64,000 bases of DNA from Lyophyllum atratum (Eukaryota > Basidiomycota > Agaricomycetes > Agaricales > Lyophyllaceae): assembly GCA_014905825.1 (NCBI GenBank), contig JACGCN010000018.1, positions 992,001 through 1,056,000 of the forward strand, given 5' to 3'. This document shows, in pieces, positions 22,018-34,776 of this stretch; position 1 is the first letter of the stretch; every line of letters begins with the position of its first letter. The position numbers were made by a program, and so were the translations under genes. Under the pieces are notes generated by a model. That model had not been told where the DNA came from, made no database searches, and saw only the letters and a program-made list of their open reading frames with translations.

Positions 22018-24755
22018 TGCACAGATACGGCGACGACGCGGGGAGAGGAAGGGGGTATGGAAAGGAATAGATAGCAGTAATGGACTATAAGGGGACTCAT
22101 TTGTTTTCCACTTGTATCTTTTTTTTATCAGGATCCAAGAGTTATCGGGATAGCTGAGATCGGCAAATTTTGCTCAGGGACCATCACCTGCTTTTGGTCA
22201 CTCCGATCCTACCGTTTCCCAGCTTCAAGGTTCATGTACAGCTTCACAGCTTCAACGCGTTCACCACCTTCTCCTGCCGATTTGCGATATCTTTTGTCTG
22301 CGGGCATGTTATCTGTCAAATCCATTGTATGTTTCACCTCGCACTGCTCTATCGTCGCTTGATGCACGGTTGCGGGACCCAATACGGACCTCCACAAAGT
22401 CGCCACCATCAGATTCCCTCAGATTCCTTATCTGTTTATCAAGGGCTATAGTCTGCTAAAGTGAACTTGTTTAAAGAAGCTCAGGGATGCTGCCATGTGG
22501 CCCCTGTCAATGACGCACCACTTGACATGGCGTCCGAGTGCAGGGCACCTATATAAAGATCACTGCTGAAGCGCTGAACGACCATCCAAGTGGGGTTCTC
22601 CATTTTCCGTGACATCGCGATTCTAGTAATACTTGGCGTGCAGGACCTCAATTTCTGTGCTAAACACAAAGACGATGACACGATCTCGCGAGCTAGTATC
22701 ATTATGAGCCAGCCAAGCACCAGCCTACCGCAATCTCCAAGCGCCGTCGATATGAATAGACTTAGGGCACATGGAAAGATAACTACTAGTACTGACAGCC
22801 TCCGGAGCGCTCCTACAGGGTGCATCATGTACTGCTCGGTGCACACTGCACACATTGCTTGTATCACGGTTAATAGCGTTCTATTGATTGTGGTACGAGT
22901 CAGGCAAATAACCTGACTCTTACCTTCGTGCCATGGATTTACGGTTACTAGTAGTTACCGGGTTAGGGATTAGGCAATTTGAGCCGCTTTGGCGCTGAAG
23001 CTCACTTAGTATTCAACAACCACCCCATACATACCTTCCACTGTCATCGAATTCATGAATTCTTGTACTCAATCTCCGGCACGAGCTATATATTACCTGT
23101 AGTTATATGCAGACGGATATGCAACGTTCAGTTAGATGCTGATAGCGTCTTGATCATGCCAACCAATGGCGGCAATTGTGTTACCCATCACAATATCCGT
23201 ATCAAAGTCATGGCCTGGGGCGATTGAGTGGAGAATGAGATACAGAACGTAATCCTCAAGACCTTGATATGTACGGGCGTAACATTGTCCATTTCATATC
23301 ATTCTCCGGCCACAGACTCTGCACACATGGCAGTGGCCATGACCAGCCACAGATGGCGGCTGCCTCGCTCCTTATAGTTGAATGGATTAAGGTTCGAGTG
23401 GTACGGAGATTGCCGCCTTGGCTATGCACGTGCACTACGTCTTTACCTCCGAGGGTGAAGGCACCTAAGCCTTGTCCTGGAACATGACTACCCACCACTT
23501 GCACCACCTTAAAACCCAACCATCTGCTCGTTTTCGACAGCTCCTATTCTCCGGAAACCAGAAGGAAGAGTTCTACCGAGTCCTTTTTTCCATTGATACT
23601 ACGTAATAGGACGAGCTGGCTGGCCTCACCTTGTCGGTTCGTGGGTTTCACTTCCCATCTGCGAGTGGGGCGGAGGGGGAAACCGGGGCTGTCCTCGATA
23701 GCATTCGCTGGGCTCCATGGTTAGCCCCAGGGAAGTGTTGTGTATGTACGATGCTTTTAGTGTATGGCGTTGTCATCCGCGATGGGCGGCGACAGCGGGA
23801 TCGCCACATTGCATCGCTCTCGAAGTGGTAGGTGCGCATTTTCGAACTCCATGTAGTTACTCTCCTCACTCATTTTGACAGGAAACATGGTCGACCTTTG
23901 GATAACAGCTGGATGGCAGGATTTTGGCTTGTACGTCGTGCCCCTTGTTGCGCTTCCTCCTTAACACCCCGAACTCACGACTTACTTTTCTTGTCAGAAT
24001 TACGTCGATACGATGTACTCCTGCCTTTCTTGTACCACTATGGAAGGTGCCCCTCGAATGCTCATCGATACTGACCTTGCCGCTCCCCGATTGGAAAAAT
24101 TCTTCCGCCAACGTCCAGAGGCACCCAGATATACTCCTCAGCAACATGCAGTATCCATATTCAAAAGTCCATCCCAGGTAGTTATATACGATGATCTCGG
24201 TTTACGGTCTTCGATGCCTATAGGGTGATGCATGCCGCAGTACCCTCTACCACAGTGTTCCCTGCTCGGATTTTTATTCAACGTACGTCCTGATGAGTTA
24301 CATCTCTTTGCGCATATTTCTCACTTTCTTGGTAGTTGTGCATGGCCTGTGTCGTCCACTATCCCAGACTTCTTTTTTGACCGCCACACTAAAGATGCTT
24401 CCTACTGCTATGGAAATAACCTTTTACTGGAAACGGTGGGTTCCTCAAGCTATATCGCCTAGCCGTACGCGTTATCGATGCTGATCATATTCTAGATTAC
24501 CGTCTGAACCCCATCGCTTCAAACTGCAACTTCAAGGCACTTTGAGTATTGAGCCGCGTGAATTATCAGCCATTGTGTTTGTGTTTGTGTGGCAAGCAAG
24601 TCCACATCACATCTCTTTGAACTTTCGGGCCGAATCAATTTTTCGGCCCAAATCCGAACAAACGGTGCGGGCAACGAGCGCAACGACGAGCCACCCCCCC
24701 AAAGCCATCCAACTCATCCTGCCCTTCCAAACCTACGCTCTGCTTGCTTCATGAT
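22018..24755. other. 2.7 kb without a named gene; possible plus-strand gene at 23540-24230
   Basis: Between about 23540 and 24230 plus-strand stretches look exon-like: QLLFSGNQKEEFYRVLFS, DELAGLTLSVRGFHFPSAS, VLDSIRWAPWL, MVDLWITAGWQDFGLYVV and MLIDTDLAAPRLEKFFRQR, with GT/AG motifs between several of them. I recognise no family and could not build a single frame-consistent model. The rest (22018-23500) shows only short unrelated frames. Confidence 0.35.
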
Positions 24756-27683
24756 ATGCCCCGAAATCTTCACACAGGCGCCCCCTCCCGCCCGCGCGCC
24801 AGGATCACCCAAAAGACTCGCCTCAAGATCTACCAGGGCGACCACGAGGCAGATGTGCTGCTCATTCCCGACGAAGATGAGGAGAAGAACCGTCTCACCA
24901 ATCTGGTGGCTGGAGTCGACGCAGAAGACGCTAATGTGAGTCCTAGACACCGCCCCCCTTGTCCGTCACGGCCGTCCTTTTTGGTGGCAGTGCGAACCGC
25001 GGTTTGATGACAAATGTGCTGACTAATGTCCGTTTTAGGAACACCATCTGCAAGCGGTCCTCTCAGCGAGTTCGCATGCACCACACGCGCCTTCCCGGCC
25101 AACGCGCGGCGCGGCGACAGCGGGTAAGGCAACACATGCCGCTCCGCCAGCCGCGTTTATCCCAACTCCGGACTCGACCGGTGTCGTTGACAACTACGAG
25201 GAGCACTACCCACCTAACCGATGGAAGGATCCTGCTACGTACCTGGCCACTTCTGTGACTGTTGAGGAGGCTTGCAGCAGCGCCCTTTCCGATAGCTTCA
25301 CGTACTACATGGACGAGCGTGACAAGGAATGGCTCGACAAGAACAATGAAGAGGCCCGCGGCGAAGGTACCAGCGCACAGGGCTCTGTCTCTTCTTCCAC
25401 CCCCCGGGCCTCTGCACGTAGTGCGAAGGGAAAGGGGAAGGAGCCGGATAATTCGCAGCCTCTTGTCATCACGGAAGACGAGTTTGAGCTGGTAATGGGC
25501 TTGTTTGAGAAAGTGACGCACGAGAAGACAGAGTACCTCCATCATGTATGTCCGTCCGCTGTTCCTTTCTCTAATGGTCACTAACATTATTGCAGGGGCT
25601 TGAGAATGGCATGTCTTTCCCTTCATTTGTGGAATACCAGGAGACGTTCTCGACGCCGCTGCCTCCACCCATTTTCGAGTCATACTCTGTGCCATCGTGG
25701 ATCCCCCCTCCCGCGAGTCTCGTTCGTATAGCCCGGGTGGTCTACCCATACTGGAAGGAACGACGGTTGGAGCGTGGAGGGCATCGGATCATCCCAATTC
25801 TCAACGTAAGTCCTTGACTCATTATTGAGTCCCGAATATCCCAGCTCACATCAGTCAATAGTACGATGAGGCTGACACGATGAACGAGTCGTACATCTGC
25901 TTCCGCCGTCGCGAGATCAAAGCCGTACGCAAGACGCGCGCCTCGCAGGCTCCAGCTTCGGACAAGCTTATCCGCCTGCAAGCTGAGCTGACGTACCCAC
26001 TTGAGCTCGCGAAGGCCCTCCTGGAGCGTGAGACGCGCAAGAAGGAGACGGCTGAGCAGACGCAGCAGGTGTGGGAGAAACGGTTGGGTCTCGTTGACCT
26101 CAAGCGGAAGTACCCCAGCCTGGGCGACAAGGCAGATGAGGAGATTCTTGTGGACAGGGAGAAGCCGAAGAAAACCGAGACCATGTGCGTATCCTTCGAT
26201 TCTGCCTGTGGCTGTCGTACTCACTGTTTTTGTCGGGGTAGACGGCCGCCGAAGATCAGAACTGAACCTGGGCTGCAGCCCCGTCTGGAAGTGGCGATAC
26301 GGCCTTCTGAGCGTACTACTCTCATCAACGAGGCCATCGAGGTGGCACTGGATCGTCAGAAAGAACGGGATCACCACTGGGAGGACCAGCTTGACGTAAG
26401 TACCGAGCCATTGGTTGGCTCTAACATCTGCTTAACTTTTTACCGTCTTCCAGAACCCGTATCAAGCACCACCCATCCCTCATGCCGCCCGACTCTTCAA
26501 ATATATACCCGTCAACTTTTTGGCCTCCGAGACAGATGGCCGACCGATCCTCGATGGCAAGCGCCAGCCACGCGCTGTTCGGACACGCCGTGGCCGTGGT
26601 GGCAGGTTCATCGTCGACAGGCGAGACGCTGCCCCCCCTTCAATCGTGGATATCAGCCGTTCCTCGTTGTTCGAGCCTCCACCTATAGACGTTGAGATGT
26701 ATAGCCCGGACGACGATAGGCAAAGCAGGATTGCGGAGAGGTGGAGGTATGATACAGATGACATGCCTGCCGTTGGACCAGAGGGGCCGGATGAGCAGAA
26801 TCGCGTTCTCGTCGATGACTACTCCCCGAGGGTCCTTTCACACTCGATGACAATTCTAGGTGACATGGACCAGCAAAGCCTTGTCACTGATCCATCCATT
26901 CCTGCCATTATGGATGGCCATCCGCGCATGGTGCTGCCGTATAGACTTGGGATAAACCCCAACCAACTCCGCAGGAATGTCCGTCCTCCACCTCCCAAAG
27001 GCTATCCCCCAGGCGCGGTACCGAAGCCCCCTACACCATCTACCGGCACGCCCGTCTCTGTACAGCAACAGATGATGAAGATGCCTCCACCATCTGCGGT
27101 CCCCCAGAATCGCTTCCCCTCCATCCCGTTAACTAACGGCATGCGACCTCCCACTGCCGTTCCAAACGTGCAAGGCACCCCTTCAGTTTCCCAATCCCCC
27201 ACTTTGAACACGGCCACTCCCATCCAGCACTCTCCACCTACTACTAACGGCATCAGCCGCGCCGCTATTAACATGCCGCACGTTGACGCTACAAGGCCAG
27301 ACGCCACCACGGCGCAGCCGACCTTGAACGGTGCCATCCAGATGCCCCAGCCCATCCAGGCGGACCCCATCCAGGCACACGATATCAAAGTCCTCGGCTC
27401 TCCCAACGCCGTGACGATCCAGCACCAGCCCCACCTCGGCATGGTCGCGAACGGCTATCATCTCAACCCGCTGACGACCCAGGCTGCTGCCGCGCTCGCC
27501 AACTCGGCCGGGTACGCTGCGTACCAGAACGGGCAGCACGGGCTTAGCGCGCAGCAGATGCAGAATCTCAAGTCGACGTTTGCGAATATGCCGCAGGGCC
27601 AGGACTTGCAGAATGTGGCAAGGGTGCTGCCGGCGTATTTACAGGTCCCCCGACCGGCGACTAGTTCGATTTTTAGTAGCTGA
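24756..27683 (+). CDS. EPL1: Enhancer of polycomb-like protein, NuA4 histone acetyltransferase subunit
   Basis: Six exons sum in frame to 867 residues: 24756-24935, 25039-25545, 25596-25805, 25862-26184, 26242-26395, 26454-27683. EPL1 is the scaffold of the NuA4 and piccolo-NuA4 H4/H2A acetyltransferases and binds Esa1 and Yng2. The EPcA domain spans roughly residues 15-430. Landmarks are LKIYQGDHEADVLLIPDEDE, VVDNYEEHYPPNRWKDP, SFTYYMDERDKEWLDKNN, PIFESYSVPSWIPPP, YPYWKERRLERGGHRIIP, ESYICFRRREIKAVRKTR and RKKETAEQTQQVWEKRLGL. The next exons give RPSERTTLINEAIEVAL, EKDHHWED-type ERDHHWEDQLD and FKYIPVNFLASE. The C-terminal 300 residues are Pro/Gln/Asn-rich and disordered. The ATG at 24756 is preferred over 24744 because the message then starts MPRNLHTG. 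Confidence 0.93.
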
Positions 27684-28366
27684 AGAGGATGCTTTTACTT
27701 TTTGAACATCCTTCTTCCTCAAACTACTGATCGCTAGTGGGGTGGTGTTCTCGCTTCAGACTGCTTTTGGTCCGCCGCTACGACCGTAATCGTTGCAGAG
27801 CGTTCGCGAGTTCATTACATTTGCTGTCTCCTATACATATCTCAAACCCCCAACTCTGTTTTAATTTCTGTGCAATGTTGTTCTTTCTAGTATCGAAGTT
27901 TACTTCTTGTAGCCAAAATGAATTTGTTTTAATGTGCTGTCTGAATGTCAAGATTCTGTTCTCAGTGTCTGGGTACGAGTGCAACCGAAGGCCTGATCGG
28001 TTCTCGGTTTTCCCACTGCTAGGTTTTGCTTAGCTGACGCATGGGATACCTAACTGATTTTTCCGCTTCGTCGTTCCGTTCCCCTACGCCAATCAAGGTG
28101 GACTTGTTTATCACGGCGTATCCTGTCGTCCGGTCTTGAATAAGCATCTGAAGTTCCCTTCCAGGTTTATAGCCAGTCGCCAGATTGTCTTCCTAAGGGC
28201 CGCACTAGTACGCAACACACGCGCCCCGGTCCAGGTGTAAATTTGGCCAACTTTGGAACAGAGATAAAAGCGCTGAACTCGGGGCTGGATTGCCGATGAA
28301 AGAGTTGGGCGGAATTAGCCCTTGTTTGTGGTCCACTTCCAAAATCTCCGAGGAGGACATACAGAT
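27684..28366. other. 3' flank of EPL1 and convergent spacer
   Basis: No gene is supported here. The sequence is moderately T-rich after the EPL1 stop, as expected for a 3' untranslated region. Confidence 0.4.
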
Positions 28367-29920
28367 CTCTAGCAAACCACAGGCAATGGGCTTTGGCAAA
28401 GATGCAAAAATCGACCAGCTGGGAGGTTTGGCTGTTCATCAGCGCCAGCTCCCGACCATGCGTTCGGTTTCCTCCAGTTCGAACAAATCTCGAGGCCCTC
28501 CGTTTCGACCCCTTCGGCCTCGTTCGTCCCGCGTAGTGGGCGAGGTACAGTCCCAGACTGGGTGGTGGTGACGTCTGGGACATACGACGCAGGCAGCAAT
28601 GGTTGCGGCGGGTGAGGCTGCGCGGGTCCGAAAATCCTGGCCGTCTCAGTTGTAATTTCTACGCCTCCGTTTGCCGTCCCTGGGTCTATGGTAGGGTGGC
28701 GATGGGGAGCGGTAGTGTTTCCTGTGGACGTTGTTTCGAGACTGGTGTTGCGGGGAGATGCTGCGGCGGGGTGGTATCGACCTCGCTGATGCCTCAGACA
28801 CGAGCTGGGCGAGTCTCGCATCCATTCTGCATATGCGTTCAGATGGAGATCGCGAGTCCGGCAGGGGTGTGCAGGAGCACGATGGCGAGGTCGTGGGTGC
28901 GTGGGAGCGTGGATGTACGAAACATTCGTAACGAGTGGGTCGATGATTGGAGGCAAGGGAGGCGAGAGAGATGAAAGGAAAGGTTAGCGGGTGTTCGGTC
29001 ATATAAGGCAAGGGGGAAAAAACTGACTCTGCCATTTCCATTTGAAACCTCTTGCTCCGTAGTTCCTCCCTTATGTTGCTCAGCAGTACGTCGTTGATGA
29101 TTCCGATGTTGAATGCGCCGTCCCCATCGAGGTCCTCGAGCTCTCGATGCCATTCGCGACGTACCCGTGCTTGGTAGATGAGGAGGGCCGCGTAGCCGTC
29201 CCGAGTGGCTCTCCACTTATGGTTGATGATATTATAGTAGAAGGTGCGGAGGGCTTCGAGGTGCTCCTTGGGCCAGTGGGCCTTGAGCATGTGGGCGACC
29301 ATCGATGCTGAGGCGAGGGTCATTTGCTCCCATTGAAGTTCTTCGTCGGGGATGACATCCGTGAGCGAGAAGGCTTCGCTCCCGATGGAGAAATCGTGCT
29401 TCGCGGCGCTGTCGCAAGCTTCCTGCGTGAAATAGCTGAGCTCGATGTAATCGAAGTCCTTCAGTTTGTTCAAGGCGAACCGAGAGGGCTGGTTGACCAG
29501 CTCGCGCGGCGTCTCCTTGTCGACGAGTAACGGCATGGTCTTCGGCGGTTTCTTCTCCCTAGGGATATCGACCGTTGGGTAGGGACGACGGGAGTTGGTG
29601 GGAAGCTTCCGAAGGGTGCGGTCGTCTCCGCCCTCCTGCTGTCGCCTTCGAGCTTCCTGCGTCTCGGCTTCCTGCTGCCTTCGCACCTCTTCCACGCGCG
29701 GCTTCTCATCATCTTCATGTCTGTGCCTGTCCGCCCGCTCGGCTTCCAATGCGGCCTTCCGTGCTTCAAGTTTGGCCGTCCATTTCCTGAGCAGGGCTGC
29801 CGCAGCCTGCGCGTCCGTCATCTGCACCAGGTCCATGATCGTCTCCCGAGCTATGAGATACTCGTCCTGAGCGAAGTCCGGCGCGATTTCGCCATTGGGG
29901 TCGACGGTGAGGCGAGGCAT
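28367..29920 (-). pseudogene. gag-like protein gene of an Agaricomycete repeat family, decayed
   Basis: The start chosen is the ATG at 29920 (MPRLTVDPNGEIAPDFAQDE). The body has a charged coiled-coil-like segment (EARKAALEAERADR, RRQQEAETQEARRRQQ), then LNKLKDFDYIELSYFTQEAC, LQWEQMTLASASMVAHML and ALLIYQARVRREWHRELED. I recall this order from a multi-copy mushroom family whose C-terminus carries Cys-rich knuckles. Here the frame hits TGA at 28648-28646, yet the same frame continues into the expected Cys/His block (CVVCPRRHHHPVWDC), and the next block (LEICSNWRKPNA) lies in another frame. This implies a nonsense mutation plus a frameshift. No polymerase or LTR is visible. The retroelement link is inference. 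Confidence 0.55.
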
Positions 29921-30909
29921 TGTGTGTCGGTGCCGGTTGGTGAGGGAGTAAAGAAAGCTGAGTCTGATTTTGAATTCCCCTCCTGCTTCGACCCTACTGA
30001 GGCTCGACTCAAGTAACACACCACTACCTAGGGCGCCAACCTGGATTTGCTTACTTTCTGGTGGCTCCTGCAAACTCCCATGGCCATGTCGCACCGTGAT
30101 GGGAGATGTCAGCCTGCCCAGACTGCTCCGTCCATAAAGTCTATCCATCAAACTTCGCGGTTCCTCGACATACAGACTCTGACTGAAACGAGGCGGCAGC
30201 TACCAACAAAACTGTCAGATACTGACACAGAGGACGGCCCTACGGGAGGTTCCGTATCTGGAAACTGGTGTAATTACTTCTCGCTCATATACACCGCGGC
30301 ACGCGGGGCCGGTGTTATCTGCACGAGTATATCTACACGGACTTCTGCACGAACTGCACCCAGTGAAGAAGTCATGTATGGTCAAGTCGTTGACTTCGCA
30401 CATTTTCCTTCGATCAACAGGGCCGCCGCATTATACGGCAAGGTGCGACACAACGCAGGTCAACTTTAGATATGTATCGACGATTTGGAAGAACATTTGG
30501 CCGGCCGAGATCAGCCTTGACAGCATCACTCGACGTATCTCAACGAGGTTGATCAACTACTCCGTTGAAATCCCTCAGGTTGGCGGAAGACCGGTGATAA
30601 CCCGGCGGGGCGTTGTTGACTAGGTCCATATTTGCAGATCGTCGCCTTCAAATGTCCCGTATGTCGAGTTTGCGGATTCCCTAGGATCACCGTTCCCGAT
30701 ATCTGGTTTCATGATAGACCAAGATTCTTCCGGTCCCAAGATATCTGGATCTATCAAACGTCAGTAGGGTACAGCGCGTCTGCGCCCTACCCCTGGCCTC
30801 GATGGGTTATGTTATCAAGCCGTACTTTCTGCACGTTCGCCGGAGTGTCTTATAAAAGCTTGGTGTCATTCTATTCCCCCCTGATCCCACCCCACGGATA
30901 GTCAGCAGA
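29921..30909. other. Divergent spacer, nothing recognised
   Basis: This separates the gag-like relic (minus) from the PriA/CPL1-like gene (plus). Plus-strand frames at 30047-30623 have no recognisable domain. Confidence 0.4.
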
Positions 30910-31960
30910 ATGCGTCTCATCTTCGCATCTGCGCTGGCTTTGGCCTCTCTGCGCTCCAGTGTTGTAGCTCTGAACCAACTGGCGGGGCGTACGGACGTCA
31001 TTAGCGATATCTGTGGTGAAGTTGATGGCTACTTGAAGGTTCCGATTCCGTTACTCCCTGAGAAGCTCATTACTATCGGAAGAATTAGTGAGCCTCATTC
31101 CTACTGATGATATTGCCGAGATTAACGACTTCATCTAGATGCCTGCCTTTGTATTTCGACTCTCCCTCATTTTATGGCTACAAATGTATATGCCATCTCG
31201 GCCAGCGCCCTTGCCGGAAAACCAAAGACCATTGCAGCGTTAACAGACTTGGTAAGGCTGGACCTTACCTTCAAAATGCGCGCTAATACCTTTACAGATT
31301 CACGGATGCCCCGGGCAGACGTGCCATTACCCCCCGCATTCACTTCAGGTCTGTCAGCACGGAAACCCATGCGGGTTCACGTGCAAAGACGGGTCCGCTA
31401 ATCTCTCCTATCGTGCGTCCCCTTTGCTGATATATCGTCGATAGGTACACGCCATATCCCAGCTACAACCCTACTACCTGTGTTTGCAACCAGCCTTACA
31501 CAGAATGCAACGGCAAATGCGGCATTTTTCATGGATGCCCGAGTGGATATGCCAAGCGTGATGTCCACTACGGCACCGACAAGCAATGTCCCAAAGGCCT
31601 CAGCGCCTGTGGCGTCCTGGGACGAAGCGCCAAGTCCTGGGAGTGCCTCAACACTCAGACTGATCTCGAGAGCTGTATGTCTGAATTCGCACCCTCAATC
31701 CTTCCGTAGACACTGACGTACCGTCTCAAGGTGGCGGATGCATCATTCCCCTTTACAACGGTCAAGTGGGCCCGGAAGGCGTAGATTGTACCGCGATTGC
31801 TGGCGTTTCTGACGTTTCGTGCGTCAAAGGCGGATGCCTTGTTCATCGTTGCATGCCTGGATACGAAGTCAACGTCACCGGAGATTCATGCATCTATCTC
31901 GAGGACAAAGATCCTGTTATTCTCGCTGCCCAGTATGGTCTAGAGCACGTCCCGCTCTAA
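30910..31960 (+). CDS. Secreted Cys-rich PriA/CPL1-like protein
   Basis: Five exons sum in frame to 281 residues: 30910-31087, 31139-31251, 31298-31392, 31445-31674, 31731-31960, with introns of 46-56 nt. Residues 1-20 (MRLIFASALALASLRSSVVA) form a signal peptide. Exon 3/4 gives CKDGYTPYPSYNPTTCVC, followed by QPYTECNGKCGIFHGCPSG, CPKGLSACG, SWECLNTQTDLESCGGC and the C-terminal SCVKGGCLVHRCMPGYEV. This matches the C-terminal Cys-rich domain shared by Lentinula PriA and Cryptococcus CPL1. Family members are secreted or wall-associated, and their biochemical activity is unknown. The donor gtccgc at 31393 was chosen because it restores the CKDGY motif in frame. A short tail ends in EHVPL. Confidence 0.87.
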
Positions 31961-32890
31961 GTTTAGTGAACCTCTCTCCTGGACTATCTTTCCTTTTTGG
32001 GTATTTTGTTGTGGACTTTGTTCTGGGTATGTTGTAATAGGCTGTAACCACCTAGGTGTTATATCGCACGAACAGAAGTAGGAGTTTCGAGCATGGTAAT
32101 AATATCTCGGACTGGGCGAATGACCGAGTGACGTCGGCATGAGCGGCGTCTATATTCAAAAACAGCCCATGTCATGATGTGAAAGATTCGGAAGTCTAGG
32201 CTCGACAGCCCATCGTGGGTATCCTCAGGAACTGGCTTGTTGAAATGACATGCCGGAGCTGTGAGTCGGAATAAAACAAAGGAGCTTGATACTCGGCGGG
32301 TTCGGAGCTGATTATCATGATTTCGAAGGTGCGAACTTGCGCACTGGGATGGTTTTTCCGGCAGCTAAAGTGCTATCGGCCGTAACGATACTATCGAGAG
32401 TGGAAGGGTCAGCTCTAACGCTGTCTTTACTCGAGGCACGGCACGACTTACATCCAGCGTGGCGCTAACGTACGGTATATTGAGAACTGTCAAGCCTAAG
32501 GAGTCAATCAAAGAGATCTACCAATCAGAGACGCGCCGAATGCGGAGCCACGGCATCGAGGGTACTAACTTACTCTTCTGAGTGTGGCAGGTTTGATGCT
32601 ACGTCGATGGCATCGTTTCAAAACATGGGGTAATTGGAGATATTTACCTTGGCTAGTGGTCAAGCATCACACCGCGGAGCATGAGGTCAGGGTGAGGTAG
32701 CGCCGGCAGTCCCCCATAGCATTGCAACCTTTTATATTATATGCCGACCAAGTCGCGCGAAGTGCCTTTCAGCAAACGTTTACAAGGCTTTATTTTTCCA
32801 TCCGTGTAGTACACATACATGTTCAATTATTGTACCTATAAAATATCAGGCGTGAGTAAAGTGTAGAATAGAAAGTAGATAAGTCTCAAC
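31961..32890. other. Convergent spacer, nothing recognised
   Basis: This covers the 3' flanks of the PriA/CPL1-like gene and the BNR_4 gene. No coding signal is convincing. Confidence 0.5.
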
Positions 32891-34776
32891 TCAGTCCAGA
32901 CCCGTCACGTCGCTCACGGATGACCCGTTGACATAAAACAAACTCAGGATCCCATCGCCTCCTGCTTCTTTGCTCGTGTCAAGCCTGTATCGGTCATAGA
33001 GAGGTTCCCAAGCAAATCCACTTTCGACTTCCCACACGACACGCCAGTCGCTAAAATGCGTCAGAGCGGAACTTGCGAGTATCGTTAGCCCAGTGGAGTT
33101 AGGTGCATTCGAAGGAAGGATGGCGAGAATGTCGTTTGAATGGGGTGGTGCGACTAGTTTTCCACGCTTCCCGATCACTGTGGGCGTTCCGGTGATGTTA
33201 TTGACGGAGGAGACGTTCAGTGGCAACGCCGTACGAGTCCAGAAGGTACTTGTGCTCGCCAGTAGTGATACCTGCGAGAAGGTGTGAATACGGGTTATGA
33301 GTCATTTCGGGCAGGACAAACCATCTTTCGGTTCCAGTTGTATTTTCACGATTCAGGACATGGACCCTGTCATCCTTGTCCACAGTCTGTCCCTCTTGGT
33401 TCAAAATCCCACTGCAAAAGTATCAGTAAAGACCGCCGTATGGGTGGCTTGACAGGTTACCCAAACTTCGGGATGCTAAAGATGGTGATTCCAGCTGATA
33501 TGGGCTGAATGGGAATTTCTTGAGCCGGGTTCCCGACGGTTTGTTGCCCGTTGTTCATCCAGGTGTATCCAAGGTCTGGGCTGAAGGAGTAGTCTAGATC
33601 GTGGTTCTGTCTGGAGTTCAGAAGAGGGTTAGATCTATGATGTGCTAAACTTACGTTCTCAGGTCCATTGGGCCCAGCCTGCACAGCGACATCCTTGCCC
33701 GTATCATTGATGAAATCGCGATATGTCCTGAAAGCCGGTCGGGGACGAGTAAGTGATGATTATACGTTGTCCCAAGAATAAACTGTATTAGCATACCACG
33801 TCGCATGTAGCCTCCTAAATGAATCGAAATCAAGACCGTTGATATAGGCATTATCTAGCCAAGGGTTAGATGGAGTCCAAACTTAAGGATGATTCAATCT
33901 CACTATTGACACCCTTTGATCCTCGTCAAATTGTATGTACGTTGAACATAAGGAATAGACATACCTCAAGGTATTTCCCGATGACTGTCCAGTTACTGTG
34001 CGGTGTGTAACGGTATAGCCAGTCATCGCCCAGTCCTGAACGTCCCACTCTCGTTTCCAATAACAGGTCCGATTCGGAAGATATACCACTAGATGGAATA
34101 GACAAGAATCTAGGATACGTCACGTTGATAAAGTGCGTCGATTTGTCTAATGTTTCGAGGCCGGGAAGAAAGTCCTGGGTTTGTCCCAGTCAAGACCTGC
34201 AAGCGTTAATGATACTGTACTCACAGAGATCGGTCCAAATGTATCCTTCTTCCATGATACTTTTTCTGGGTGCGTGGCGACACTTGCTATTGTGGAGCGA
34301 TAGTGCAAGGGATTATCATGTTGATCAAAGATGATATGTAGAGTACCATCTCCGCGAGAGATTCCTAGCGATATTCTGCTCCCATAAGTCACGTCTACGT
34401 TCAATACGGAATAAACGCACATGTCGTGTCCATCGTCTTCAGTTTGATTGTAGTCGGTCAAGATAAATGACTCCCAATCACCTGATCGCTGACCGCGATG
34501 AAGAGGTCTTCGCGACACTGAGGCATGCCGCACCGATGAAGTTGCTGAATATGCGACCCAAAATACCGCATATTGGTGTCCATTGAATGTTACGAGAGCG
34601 TCTTGTTGGAATGACTCTCCGTTCAGCCTATTGACGGTCGGTGGATCTGGCCCCAACACTGTCGTATCTAACACAGAGAGAAACCTTGCCCGACAGAAAC
34701 CCAAGAAGATGTCAGCGGCAGCAATCACACCTACCAGGCGGCGTAACATGGGAAGGTAGCGTCTTGGATTTAGCAT
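32891..34776 (-). CDS. Secreted BNR_4 (Asp-box beta-propeller) family protein, possibly frameshifted
   Basis: The N-terminus has a hydrophobic leader (from MLRRLVGVIAAADIFL, inside the first exon). Family blocks in order are ESFQQDALVTFNGHQYAVFW, DYNQTEDDGHDI joined to RISLGISRGDGTLHIIFDQH, THFINVTYPRFLSIPSSG, LDFDSFRRLHATW, DLDYSFSPDLGYTWMNNG, SIPKFG, NQEGQTVDKDDRVHVLNREN, and TRTALPLNVSSVNNITG to the end at 32891. BNR_4 proteins are six/seven-bladed propellers, and some related families are polysaccharide lyases, so a wall-polysaccharide role is plausible but unproven. At about 33245-33275 the segment RWYHYWRAQ and the following FWTRTALPL lie in different frames. Either a weak splice site removes the first, or one base is missing. 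Exons are joined by short introns. Confidence 0.75.
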
